Under the pieces are notes generated by a model. It saw nothing but the letters and a program-made list of their open reading frames with translations, did not search any database and was not told the origin of the DNA. A stretch of 64,000 bases of DNA from assembly GCA_947561395.2 (NCBI GenBank), contig OX387182.1, positions 1,684,001 to 1,748,000 of the forward strand, read 5' to 3'. Shown piece after piece: positions 1-11,700 of the stretch (positions are counted from its first letter, which is position 1; every line of letters starts with the position of its first letter). A program made the position numbers and the translations under genes. The DNA comes from Buxus sempervirens. Taxonomy: Eukaryota > Streptophyta > Magnoliopsida > Buxales > Buxaceae.

Positions 1-422
1 ATCTTGACTTTTGGTAGGTGACCAAGGTCAGTACTTGTTTTAGGTGGCATTATGTGTCATAAATTTGACTCTCCACATTGTATTACACTCTTTGATCTTC
101 AATCATGTTGTAATATGGATTTAGGGATAGTGATATAGTGCTTTGGTTTTTTTTTTTTTTTGGGTTCTAATGCCAAATTCACAATGTTGGTAGTTGATTT
201 TCTGAGCCATTTAAGTAAACCTGTCCAATATAGAAGAAGACCCAAGGTAAACTTTTAGAACGAGATCAATATAGAAGAGACCCAAGGCAACTTATAGTTA
301 AGTTGATGGAACTTGGTGGCTTGATTGGTGCAGACTCTTATTTTGTTACTTGCTTGGACACTACTTTTATGACTATTTTGTGGCCACACGGTGATTGTGT
401 TCATAAGATATACATGGAAAGG

Positions 423-462
<40 letters not shown>

Positions 463-755
463 AGCAGATATATAATTGAACCAGAGATTTGCATGAGATA
501 TGATAAAAATTTTGGACTAACAAACTTGTTTTAACTTCCAAGTTCCAATTCTAAAACATACAATGTGAATAGCATTGCTATTAAGGCAGTTTATAACATC
601 AGTGGATTTTTCTTACTTTTGATGTTCAAATTGTTATTTTCTATGTTATGTGTTTTGTATAATTTTATTTTGTCTTTTATGCTAAAAATGATATCTGGGT
701 AGCGTATTTTGAAAAAGAAGATTCCTTTAGTTACTTATTTGTGTACCGTGTACAG
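1..755. other. Intronic sequence upstream of the first visible GFA2-like exon
   Basis: I see no exon with coding similarity here. It most likely is the intron that precedes the zinc-finger-end exon of the DnaJ gene, since the gene clearly begins before the window. The only structure is a (CT)n microsatellite at about 424-462. Confidence 0.5.
424..462. repeat. (CT)n microsatellite
   Basis: About 19 uninterrupted CT dinucleotides. The minus-strand reading frame across it (Arg-Glu repeats) is an artefact of the repeat. Confidence 0.95.
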
Positions 756-3721
756 AACTTCTGCAAGTCATGCGGGGGAGATCGTGTTGTCAAAGGATCG
801 AAATCTGTCAAGGTGGATATTGTTCCAGGTATGTTCAAAGGTCATCTTTGAGGAGATGGACCTATATGTTAGAAAGCCTATTGGCCCTATTCCTATAGGA
901 TGAAGCCTGTACCTTGAAAAAGTGTTTGCTGCATTGCAACTCGAGTAGTGTTTTGATTCCACTGTGCACTGGTGGTCACATAGTCTATATACATTAAAGT
1001 TTGAACCTATATTTTCTATAATTGGATCTATTTTCTTTTCAGAAGTCATTTCAATTGATCTTTTTATATTCTCAAAATGAGCTTGTCCTACTATTATGAG
1101 CTTTTGATGCTTTATAGTATTTAAGTTATTAAATGTTTTTATGAGGCACTCATCTTTTATCCTTCCATCTAACTATATTTAAATGCATGTTTATATATTT
1201 GTGTATATTTGTTCGTGCATGTGAGATGAGTTTGTGAGGGAAATGAATATGTTTAATAATGCATGTCTGTGATAGCACTAAACATGTTGGCAGCTTTAGT
1301 AACTATGTTTATGTTACGTATACTCTTATTGTTTACCCAAAGTGATTCTATGTTAAATCTATTGGGAATTACCTAGTTCCAAACAGTAGTACCATTAGAT
1401 GATATATGTTTCATGGATTGATTTAGGAACAAGATAAAAAAAAATTAAGTGCACTACCTAATAAACCAGTAAAGCGAAACCATCTTCTTTGATCAATAAG
1501 AATAAAAGGTTGAGCAGAGCCATAATACATTTTTACTTAATATCTTCCCTTTTCCTATTATGAAATTCTCATCTGTGAAAATGTCCTAACTGGCACTCCT
1601 TTAAGGGTTGATACAGGACTGATGCTCTTAGTAAAGTTCATTTCACATCCAGGCACTGTGACTTAAAATAAAATCTTTTGGCAACTATCAGCAGAGTGAA
1701 TTATGCCAAACTCATTTCTCTGTCATCCTGTTTTTGTTTTTGCTCAGGTTTGGTAGGGATCTTTGTTACTGAATGGTTATGGTTTTTGTCTTCACGGACT
1801 TGTTGGACTGGTTGAAAATTTTTCGCCACAGTAGAGTTTCAGCTATATATCATCCTAATCTAGTTCATGGCATATGTTAGTTTTATTTGAGATATATATA
1901 TATTTTTAAAAATTCATCAATATCAACAAATTGTCTCTGTAATAATTAGTGCCAGCAACATGATTCCTGTTTCTCCATGAAGAACCGAATATTTAATCAG
2001 ATTATGAGTATATATGCTGTAGATAAAGTTTTAGACATCAAGTCAAGTACAACCTTGAACGGGCACTTGTCTTTGTAGAGATCTTTACTTTATATAATTC
2101 CCTGCTTAACCCCTCAAATTTCTTGCTTTACTTAGGAATTGATGATAATGAAACCATAAAGGTACATAGATCTGGTGGTGCCGATCCTGATGGAAATCAA
2201 CCTGGCGATCTTTTCATTACAGTGAAGGCAAGTTGACTGCCTACTTTCAACATCTATTCAGGCAGTCTGTTTAGTTGTAAAGAGTTCATTATGGTGCCCA
2301 TCTTTGTTTTTCTCAGGATTGACATCATGAGTTGTTTTGCAGGTCCGTGACGACCCAGTATTTCGTAGAGAAGGCCCTGATATCCATGTTGATTCTTATT
2401 TAAATATCACCCAGGTAATTTAATATTCTTTTTACTGACATTTCACACGAACCATAAAGATGTTCTAATGCTTGGAAAGGGTTAGTGTGTATGAGAACAA
2501 ATGTTGATAAGAGATTGCTAAGCTTCTCACTGTAGAAAGAACTCACCTTGATTCATTTATTTGCAAATTCTTGTTCTACTTGCTAAAACTATTTTTAATT
2601 ATTTTTCAAGTGCAAGCATGATGTAGATTTTGCTGCAATCTGTTTTCCTGTATCTAGGACATGCCTGTGTAATCAGATAGAAGCATTAGGCTTCTGTGTT
2701 TTTATCAGCTTAAGAGAGCTTTATGCATGTAGTTCAAGCAGGTTTCTCGTTTCATGATTTCTGTTTCGAACTGTTTTTTTTTTTTAATTAAAACCAAAGG
2801 CCTTTAACTTCTTTTTGGTATAATTTATTTGTTGATGTAAATTATGGAATTTCCTTTTGTGCAGGCAATTCTAGGAGGAACAATCCAGGTCCCAACTCTC
2901 ACAGGCGATGTTGTGCTGAAGGTTTGAAATTTGATGCAATGTATTCCTTAATTCAAATTGAGAAGCTCTGCATGTGTGGTAGATGAGACCCTCAGATCTC
3001 TTTTCCATATATGCAATTGTGGGAGGGGAATATGTTGGAAAAGAACTTATTAGCAATTGGTTTACTATACAGACTTTAATAATCCATCAGGTGGGATGAT
3101 TGTTTACATTCTGTTATGCAGGTTCGCCCTGGCACCCAGCCTGGTCAGAAGGTTGTTCTGAAGAAAAAAGGTAACCCAACTATTTACTATGCCCGTCATT
3201 ATTTGCTCTTGTTTTCAGATTGTATTTGTCTATATATCTATAACTTGCTTATTGTGACTTTTAACACTTAAACATTGATGGATATTTCATTTATATAGGC
3301 TACATCAGTTTTCAAGTTTTGAATGATAATTGCCTTATGCTGGATTGGTGCCTCATGCACTGCTTGAATTTAATATGCCGTTTTCACAATTTGCATGCAT
3401 GCTAAGTAATTTGAATATGCTTTATTACTGGGAATTTCAAACAGGCATTAAAACTAGGACTTCTTATTCGTTTGGAGACCAATATGTGCACTTCAATGTC
3501 AACATTCCGACGTAAGTCCTTCCATGCATATTTTTATTGATTTTATGCTTTTTCAGTACTCTTTGGGGCAAATTTTTTATACATCTGTTTGATTTATGAT
3601 ATGATGGAATTTTCCCCCCAGGAATTTGACACAGAGGCAGCGCATGCTAATTGAAGAGTTTGCCAAAGAGGAGCAGCAGGGTGAATATGAGAAAAGTGCT
3701 GCTGCTGGAGCCTCTGGGTAA
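756..3721 (+). CDS. GFA2: Mitochondrial type-I DnaJ (Hsp40) chaperone, GFA2-like, 3' part
   Basis: This is a co-chaperone that would deliver unfolded substrates to mitochondrial Hsp70; in Arabidopsis GFA2 is needed for female gametophyte development and polar nuclear fusion. Seven exons read in frame: 756-828, 2136-2227, 2343-2414, 2865-2921, 3122-3170, 3445-3511, 3622-3721, giving 169 codons plus TAA at 3719-3721. The first exon carries the last CxxC of the zinc-finger domain (FCKSCGG) and runs into the C-terminal substrate-binding domains (GDLFITVKV, DIHVDSYLNITQAILGG, VPTLTGDVVLKV, GTQPGQKVVLKKKG, TQRQRMLIEEFAKEE). The J domain, Gly-rich linker and transit peptide lie outside the window. 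The intron after 2227 starts with GC (AAG/GCAAGT), a GC-AG intron. The stop follows a Gly codon that overlaps a possible GTAACT donor, so a further exon cannot be excluded. The gene converges on FMT. Confidence 0.9.
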
Positions 3722-4228
3722 CTCCTTTTTTTTTTTTTTTTTGCTTGTTTCAAAAAAAAAAAAGGTCCAAACCGCATGTATGTGCTAGGTTGTCTTATTT
3801 ATTTTCCCAGATGGGAAATTTTGTAGGGAAAGGTCTAGTTTTCTCTTAGCGCATCCTACATATTATATGAGATGTAATCCTTGTACCGCTTTGAATCACA
3901 GCCATTTTAAAGTAATAAGACCACAACAGGGTCTTGAATTCATTGTCCCAGGTCCAGTGTGTAAATATTCCCGTAAATATTTTTATGCTAGGTTATATTA
4001 TTTATTTGCCCTTGCTTCGCCATGAATATAGATCTCTAATCACTTTCTCCTCGTTATTTTTCATGTTCTTGTGTTAAATTGCACCAAATATTTCAGCACC
4101 CACCCACAAAATCAAGTTCCTGTCAGCTCTTTCTGTGACTGGATATTGAAATTGTCATCCAACCGTTAAAGTGCACATGGACAAAGTGGAGTTTTATAAG
4201 GTGTCACACAGTATGCTCCACCAAGTTT
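3722..4228. other. GFA2-like 3' flank
   Basis: This is AT-rich sequence after the DnaJ stop, starting with T and A homopolymers (about 3725-3764). It probably holds the 3' UTR. I recognise no gene or element. Confidence 0.4.
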
Positions 4229-4359
4229 TCAGGTTTAAAGACAGAGATCCAGTGGCCTTAGTTCTCGAACATTAATTGAGTGCTGACGACAGCTAAAACA
4301 AGTTAGTGTTGATGAAATCGAAGTCAATACTGCATTACCTCTTTTGGCAGTCGTTTTAT

Positions 4360-5100
4360 AGCTTGCACCGGCGGTTGTAGTAAAATCATCAGTTTTAACA
4401 TATTTACGAGCGCATTGTGCAGACGGCCAGCGAATCATTGCCTCTAAAACATGATATAACGTTGCTATGGAAACTTGAGAATTAACAACACCGATCAATT
4501 ATTACTCACAATCTAAAATGAACTGCCACTGAAAGATGAAGGGCGGTTTTACACCATAGCTAATATTGTATTCTAGAGGTTTTCTTAAACCGCCACAATT
4601 TGAATATTTACAGGCGCTTTCTCAAACAGCCCGTGCAAGTCTTTAACGGCGGTTATGAGAGGGCTGCAAGTACTTAAATCTTAATCGGCGATGTTCACCG
4701 GCACATAATAAACCGCCGGTAAAAATAATTACCGGCGCTATAAAATTGGCGGTAAATATGAACTCTTACCGGCGAAGTGTTACCGGCAAGTAACAACCGC
4801 CGGTACAAGTACTTCATCCGGTTTTTTACCGGCACATAATAAACCGCCGGTATTTTTACCGGCACTATGGACCGCCGATAAATATATATTACCGGCAGAA
4901 AACAACCGCCGGTAAATAATTTTGAGGCGACTTTTACCGGCAGATAACAAACCGCCGGAACAGGTGTAACTTTACCGGCGGATTTTACCGGCACATAATA
5001 AACCGCCAGTATATTTTCTCCTTTACCGGCACTTATGTGAACCGCCTGTAGAACACCTTCAAAAATTCGTTGAAAGAGTTTTTTACCGGCTCACAGTTTA
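4360..5100. mobile_element. CACTA-like subterminal repeat region (remnant)
   Basis: The stretch is crowded with ACCGGC, GCCGGT and GGCGGTT motifs in both orientations, absent from the rest of the window. Single sites occur near 4367, 4543, 4590 and 4650, and a dense block at 4696-5050. Short, degenerate motifs repeated in both orientations are characteristic of the subterminal regions of plant CACTA (En/Spm) elements, where the transposase binds. I could not find clean CACTA...TAGTG termini or a 3-bp target duplication, so the class is inferred. It carries no transposase. Reading frames across it are repeat artefacts. Confidence 0.5.
4696..5050. repeat. Array of eight short hairpins (TACCGGC ... 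GCCGGTA)
   Basis: There are eight units of 24-27 bp: 4696-4721, 4781-4805, 4827-4852, 4857-4880, 4890-4914, 4935-4959, 4986-5011 and 5024-5050. Each has a TACCGGC left arm, a loop of 10-13 bp often containing ACATAATAAAC or a variant, and a complementary GCCGGTA right arm (one or two mismatches in four units). Start-to-start spacing is irregular (30-85 bp), so this is not a simple tandem repeat. Confidence 0.85.
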
Positions 5101-5796
5101 GCAGTGGCAAAAATTGACATTGTAAAGCAGAAAAACAAAAATTTTGGGAGGTCCAATAAAACTGGTATTCTTAAGTTGTTTAATGGCTGTTACTAGGAAA
5201 CTGTCATTAGCACTCTATGACCTCTTCTACAGACACAGGTAATTTATACAAGCCAGAAAAAAAAAACCATAAAAAAATTGGTTTAGAATGGTACGTAAGT
5301 AAAATTCGCACTGTTGTGGGTGCAATCCCGAATGTGCATTAATGCATTTCAATCTAAAGGGTATCTTCTAAAAACAAGAGAGGAACTTTTCCTTGATTGG
5401 GCAAATAATGATTAATAATTTTAATAAAATATAAGCGATACAACAGCAGAAATAATTGCACCCGTTCCAAAGGGCTTTCGTTTTGACTCAGATTATTAAT
5501 ATGCTTGTACTGAATCAATACATGACCTCAACCTTCAGAAATGGACTATCTAAACGTCTAAGCAAAACTAAGAGAATGAAATACAGTTTATTGGCATCTC
5601 TCAATATGCAACATGATCACAAAAACCCCCCCACAAATAAAAATCCAAGGATAAGGGGGATCCTTTTCACTCGCAATCCAATTGAAGATGCTTGTGGAAC
5701 GCAAAAGAATGGTTGAGTTTATCCTAAAATCATCTCAGGAGCCCAGTCCCCTCAGGGAATGCTGCTGCAGTTTAATCAATTCATGCCATATTGATC
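5101..5796. other. Presumed FMT 3' UTR and convergent intergenic DNA
   Basis: This is AT-rich sequence. Read on the minus strand, AATAAA occurs at 5587-5592, about 205 bp after the FMT stop, a plausible poly(A) signal. I recognise no protein or RNA gene. Confidence 0.4.
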
Positions 5797-8700
5797 TCAA
5801 GCTGTGACTTTTGTTTTCTGCTTCCTAGGATCCAGTGCAGCTAAGCCTGTGCCCAATCCAATTGGTGTCGGATCTTGCTCATTGGCAGATCCATTCTCTT
5901 TCACATCTCCCGGCCCATTCACAGGCGGGGCATCAGCTTCCCTTTTTGCCTCCTCAGATTGCCCATTGTCCGGTACATCTGAGGATGCCCCTGAATTGAT
6001 GATGTTGAGAATTTGTGAAAGTGGCGGCAAAGCTTGAACTGGAACACCATGAGGACGTACAAGAAGGCCTCTTGCTGCTGCCTTTTTCCTAACCTCTGCT
6101 GCTGCACGGGCAGCCCTTTCATCAACACCCCTTCCTCGAGGAAGGGGCTCACCAATTATTGCAGCACTAAGAGATTTGTTGACAGATGCCCCTGCATTCC
6201 CAGTCCCAGATCCTCCAGCTGCAGCAGCTTGGAATGCATGTATGAGGTCGGGGTGAGCCTGCTACGCAAATTTGAACCCCAAAAGAGCATGCAAAAAATT
6301 CACAATTTAATGGAAAAGAACAAACAAGAAGTTACGGAAAAATGACTTGCAATACACACTACAGTAGAGGGTGTAAGATGGTTGGATACTTTTGTTAACT
6401 AATTTGTAGCAGTTAAGATCTCGTTTGCAATCTAAAATATCAACAATTAAAACTTTTTCACAAAAACTGAAAAGAATATAATCTGGAAATACCTTCAATA
6501 TGTCAATAGCCTTTTGAGCAGAAGCTGAATTCATCGATTGACCTTTCTGTTTTTGTGCATTCATCTGTCAAGCACAGTACAATAAATCATGCCTGCATAT
6601 ACCATTGCATCCGAGAGCATGAACTTTGACCTATTCATTTATCATTGCATCCATTTACCTGAAGATCTCGCATCTTAAATGTCTTTATCCAGTTATCAGA
6701 GTCCCGTGTTCTTGAATCCTCCTCCCCAAGTTGTTTGACAAGTATGTCATATGTCTTCGTTTCATGCTGTCACATAAAGCTCTGTTTCCTCAATATCAAG
6801 CTTATTTCTATGAAATCATTATTAAGTCCTACACAGAGACCAGTTATTCCCTAATAAGGACTTAGGGTACATGCCTGTAGAGATAGCTTGTAGGCACCCA
6901 TACAATTGAATGCGATGGCAAGAGCATGGTAGCATACAGCAGTTTGAATGTGCTCTTCTCCTAGAAGCCTTTCATTCTTTTTCAATGCTTCTTGCAAATA
7001 ACGAAGAGCTACATTCATCTTTCCAATATCTTGATACATCATTGCGACATTTATGAAAGTTGCAGCAACGTCAGGATGATCTGGGCCACATGATAAACTT
7101 AGTAAAAGCAACGTCCGGGACATGTGTCGTAATGCAAGCTCCGTTTGGTTAAGGCCATGGTAGAACAAAGCCATATTGCCATAGCTGCAGTAACAAGAGT
7201 GCAGATCAAGTGAGCCAATAATGAAATGGAACCCATCAAAGAACAAAATTGGTAATAATAAGTGCCTGTGAGCAGTATCAGGGTGGTCCAATCCAAGACA
7301 ACGCTCATTTATGATCAGCTCCTTGTGTTGCTGCATTATAGCTCCTGCCATGTCTCCAGCATGATATAGAACCATCGCGAGGTACCTGAGAAATTGAGAA
7401 TGAACACTGTCAATGAGTCTTGATGTCAAATGCATCATAAGCATTGCTAATGTTAGACCAACTCATTCTCAAATGCATGACATAAAATTGCAACAAGTTG
7501 CTGGAAAATATATTCCAACAATATATATATAAATATTAACAGCCAGTTTCTAAGAACACCTGAAATGAACATTAACAACCAGCTTCCTTTAAAAATTAAA
7601 AACACCTGGAAAAATTTCTTAAACTAGAAAACTATTCACAACAAACTTTTCCACAAGTTGTTGAAATACTTCAAGCTGACAATTCAACCTATATGTCTAC
7701 CTCTTTAGTAGCTCTCAGTGAGTTTATTCAGCAGTATTTTAAGGATATATACTTGCTATTTTAATTTTCAGATGCTGTAATCAGCATTGAAAAGCCTAAG
7801 CCGAGTAATCTATTTATTTTGTTGTTCACTTATGCTACTTATAATGTTAGCATCCAGAATATTTATAGAAATAGGGTAAATGATAGAAAACTGTATAGTG
7901 CTCTGAGCAAATGATAATTACCGGCAGCAGTTAGCAACCTCCCGATGCATGGGACCAGTGACCTGCATTCCATGCAAAATCAAACAAGATGCTCAACATT
8001 AAAATAAATTAAGTTAGAGATGTCCAAGAAGGGCCAAGGATAATGAAAAATAACTTACTTGTTGAAGAATAGAAAATGCTTCAGAGAATAAAGTGTATGC
8101 TTCATTAAGCATTCCCTGTAAAAAAAGAATCAAGATGGAATTCATAACCAAATTTGCAGCTTACAAAGTATATTGTATCTCAAATTGGGGAAAAGAAATT
8201 TCGCGCTATATAGTTGACACAAAACAAAAAGGCAAGAGTCATACCTCAGCTAACCGGACCTTTCCTGTTTCCACAAGATCCCTAGCTTCCAAACATACTG
8301 GTACTGAATGCTTCACAACTGGTTGAATATTCATTATATCTGATGGTTGAAAGGGTGTTGTAGAATCAAAATCATATTTTCGAGCTGCAATCATTATGCC
8401 TACCTGTTAAAGAGATACAAAGAGAAAGATCAGGCACAAAAAACAAAGGTCCAGAAGCAAGTAATAACTTAAGCAAGAAAGCCTCCGAGAGTGTCAATGT
8501 CAATAAAAAAAAAGCCAAGAAAATGAAATACAGACGATTCTCTCTCCAACTTCAGATCTCAGACACCCTGAGATCTTGCCCCTCAGGACTGTCAGTAATG
8601 TGCAGATCCATGCAATAATGGTGCCCAAGAATGCATATACAATGTCTCCCATTTGAGCCTCAAAACATCGTTGATCTTTGAAGACATTGAGGATGGTGAG

Positions 8701-11700
8701 TACCTTGAATCAATTATAATTACAAGGGAGCTTTTGAGGGCTTTAACTTGCACATAAAAAATGGAGTTGGATGGCATACACTAAAAGGTTTTTATCAAGC
8801 ATCGTGAGATTGAAAATTTCCAAGCAAGCTTAATCGAAAATTTTAGAATATAGGATGCTTGAAGCATAACAATGGACACTTAAAAGCATAACATTCAAAC
8901 GAAAAAAACAAAAAAAAAATTTTTTTTTTGAGATGAGGATGTTGAAATGGAAGTATGAAAAGACTAATAAGGAAAAACATCATGAAAAAACATACTGAAG
9001 AGAACATGGAGTAGCCCTGCTAAAGGATAAAATAGGAGAAATTTCAGTTAGATGCATATGGAAGTAAAACACGCACCTACAAAGGTGCCCATAAAAGTTG
9101 CTGGTGGTGAAAGTTCAAAGGATTTAAAAAGTCTAGAGAGACTGAAAAGGATCTGGATGGAATTAGATTTTTTTGGTAACCATATAATCTGATTGAAGGT
9201 ATGATTTGGGCACATAGGATTTAAAAGAATAAAATCTCTATTGAAAACCATAGCTACTCAATGTAAGCCATTCCATTTATTGTAGCCATTCTTGCCAAAT
9301 TTGTTTATCTACTTACACATGGTTTTTTGTTTCTCTCAAATTTAGCAATATTTCTCTTCCAAAGGGCACCTAAATTTCATGTGAGGATGTAGGTTCTTTT
9401 AATGATCCTTATACGCTGAAGTAATATTCAATAGTATCATCCCCGTCAGCTGCTTTTGCCTCAATCTAGGATTATCCAGGACTCTAACTAACTACTTTCG
9501 AGTTACATCATGGCCAAACTACAGTTACCTTCGCCACACAGTCCTCTCTAAAACTAAACATTCGATTGCCCTTGCAAATAGGTATTAGATTTGTTTAACA
9601 CCTATTGTTTTCAACATGCACTAATGCAAAGCAGCTTAAAAGCCAATGCTTTATACACAGTGGGCATTACCACCATGATACACAATCATGTTCTCAAAGA
9701 ATACGCCCAAGCTCTATTGCATCTACACCGACTTGAATAACAGGCAGAAGTTCAATAAGTACAGCACAGATACAGCAGAACCAGAATTTCAAACATACGC
9801 AGATGAAAAACATAGTATCACAAGAAAAAAGGTAGAGGATAAGCATTAAAAACTGGAAACTTGGTTTCAATCTGTATTGGAAATTCCAAAAATACTAGAG
9901 CATTAGAACAGGAAATTAGATATCTGCATTGGATGGGAGAACATCAAAATTACCTTTTGGCACAGATTACGGATAACTGAAACCTTTTTTACCCGCAGTC
10001 TTGCATCCTCAAGCAACTCAAACTACACCAAAGAAATTTCTCCATGTGTCATTATAGAATATCGGCAAAGAATTCATGATGGAGTTTCGTCCCTCATTAA
10101 TGATACCTGATATTTGAATTTTGCAAATTCATGAATGTCAGACCAAAGACCTTCAGAGGTAATATCCATATAAAATGGATGATCCTTTCTCACAGGAACC
10201 CCGCTTTTCAACCTTACTTGCCCCTTGGAAGACTTGCCTGATGCTCGATAGCCTGCTGAGTCCTGATGAAATTGGATAAAATTTATACCCGATCTCATCA
10301 ATCAGGACAATGCTAATGCTTAAATCAAGAATGATAACAATAAATTTTCACTAAAAATAAATGACAAGTGATTTAGTCACAAATCGTAGCTTTACATGTC
10401 TTCCAAATGGATAATATAGGCAATAAATTTTATTCACTGTAAAATCTTCTAGAGAAACAGTCAATGTATTTCCTTCCCCTAAACTCAAACTGTTCAGCTA
10501 AAACCTAAATTTTCGAGATGGTTACCAAATTTTACCGCTTGGTAACAATTACAATGGTGACATTTGACAGGACGATAAAATGCTTCTAAAGGTGGATATG
10601 AAAGTGGCTATCTATCCATCTCTCTACCTACACCCCACTACCTTTACGACTGCTATTAACATATTTCATGTATGTTTATGCATGTATAACTTAAAATACA
10701 TTAAGTCATAAGGGTAAAGGACCTAGATAGTTGACAATCATAGAGGCAGTGAGTTTAGACAGTTATTAGCCAATATACCAGAAAAGAAGAACAAAATAAG
10801 GAAAGGCATCTGAACTACTCCTCCTTTCCCTCCCCACCCTCCCACGTAAAACGCACACACAAAACATGCATGCATTTTGTGTCTTCTCTATGCTCATTGT
10901 CCGCCTCTTCCTTGGGCAGCGGATGCATGTAGATATACAGTCACACATACACATATATGATTAAACCCTCAAAATCATTATTTATCAAGGGGAAAAACAA
11001 GGGAATGTAATTTTTTCCATTTTTTTGAAACTTCTGAGCACTTAACACTTGAGTTAATAGACAACATAATTATAAAACTGATATCAAAATTGCAAAAAGG
11101 CCCCAAAAAATACAGTAACAGCAATTATAGTCTAAAGAATGGAAAATAACACAGTCGTGTATTTAAGGTTCAATTTCAAATTTCCCCAATAGTACTTCAA
11201 GCTACATCTTTTTTAGAGCATTATAACAGCCATTATAAAACACCGTGCATAGATAAAAACAAAGAAGGCACTGAACATGACATTCGAAACTTCTCAGATT
11301 GTGAACCGTGAAGATAGAACATAACAGCCATAGGGCCCCAAGATTTTGCAGATGAAAGCTCAGACATGAAATGCATTAAAAATAAACTATGTATAAGGAA
11401 AGTAACAAGAAAACTAGCACAAAGTTCGGCATACCTTCTTCTGTGTTCTTGAATGCATATTATTAGCCGCACCTTTACTAACAACTTGTTGACTATATCC
11501 AAAGAAACAATTAAAAAAATGTGAAATTGCTGATCCAAGATCGTGATCCTGTGACTCTCCTAAAACATCCTGCAAAGCCATATAAGGGACGGAAAACAGA
11601 CAGGTTATCTTCCACTACCAAATATTCATAGATTTAAACACTACAATATCTTGGTGATCATAGTGGTGGAAGGGAAAACGACTATAATAAAATTGTATAA

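Noticed and set aside
255-494. Minus-strand frame with an Arg-Glu run
   Set aside because: Produced by the (CT)n microsatellite.
4695-4994. Minus-strand frame of 99 aa
   Set aside because: Made of repeated hairpin motifs (recurring PVK..YRR patterns); repeat artefact.
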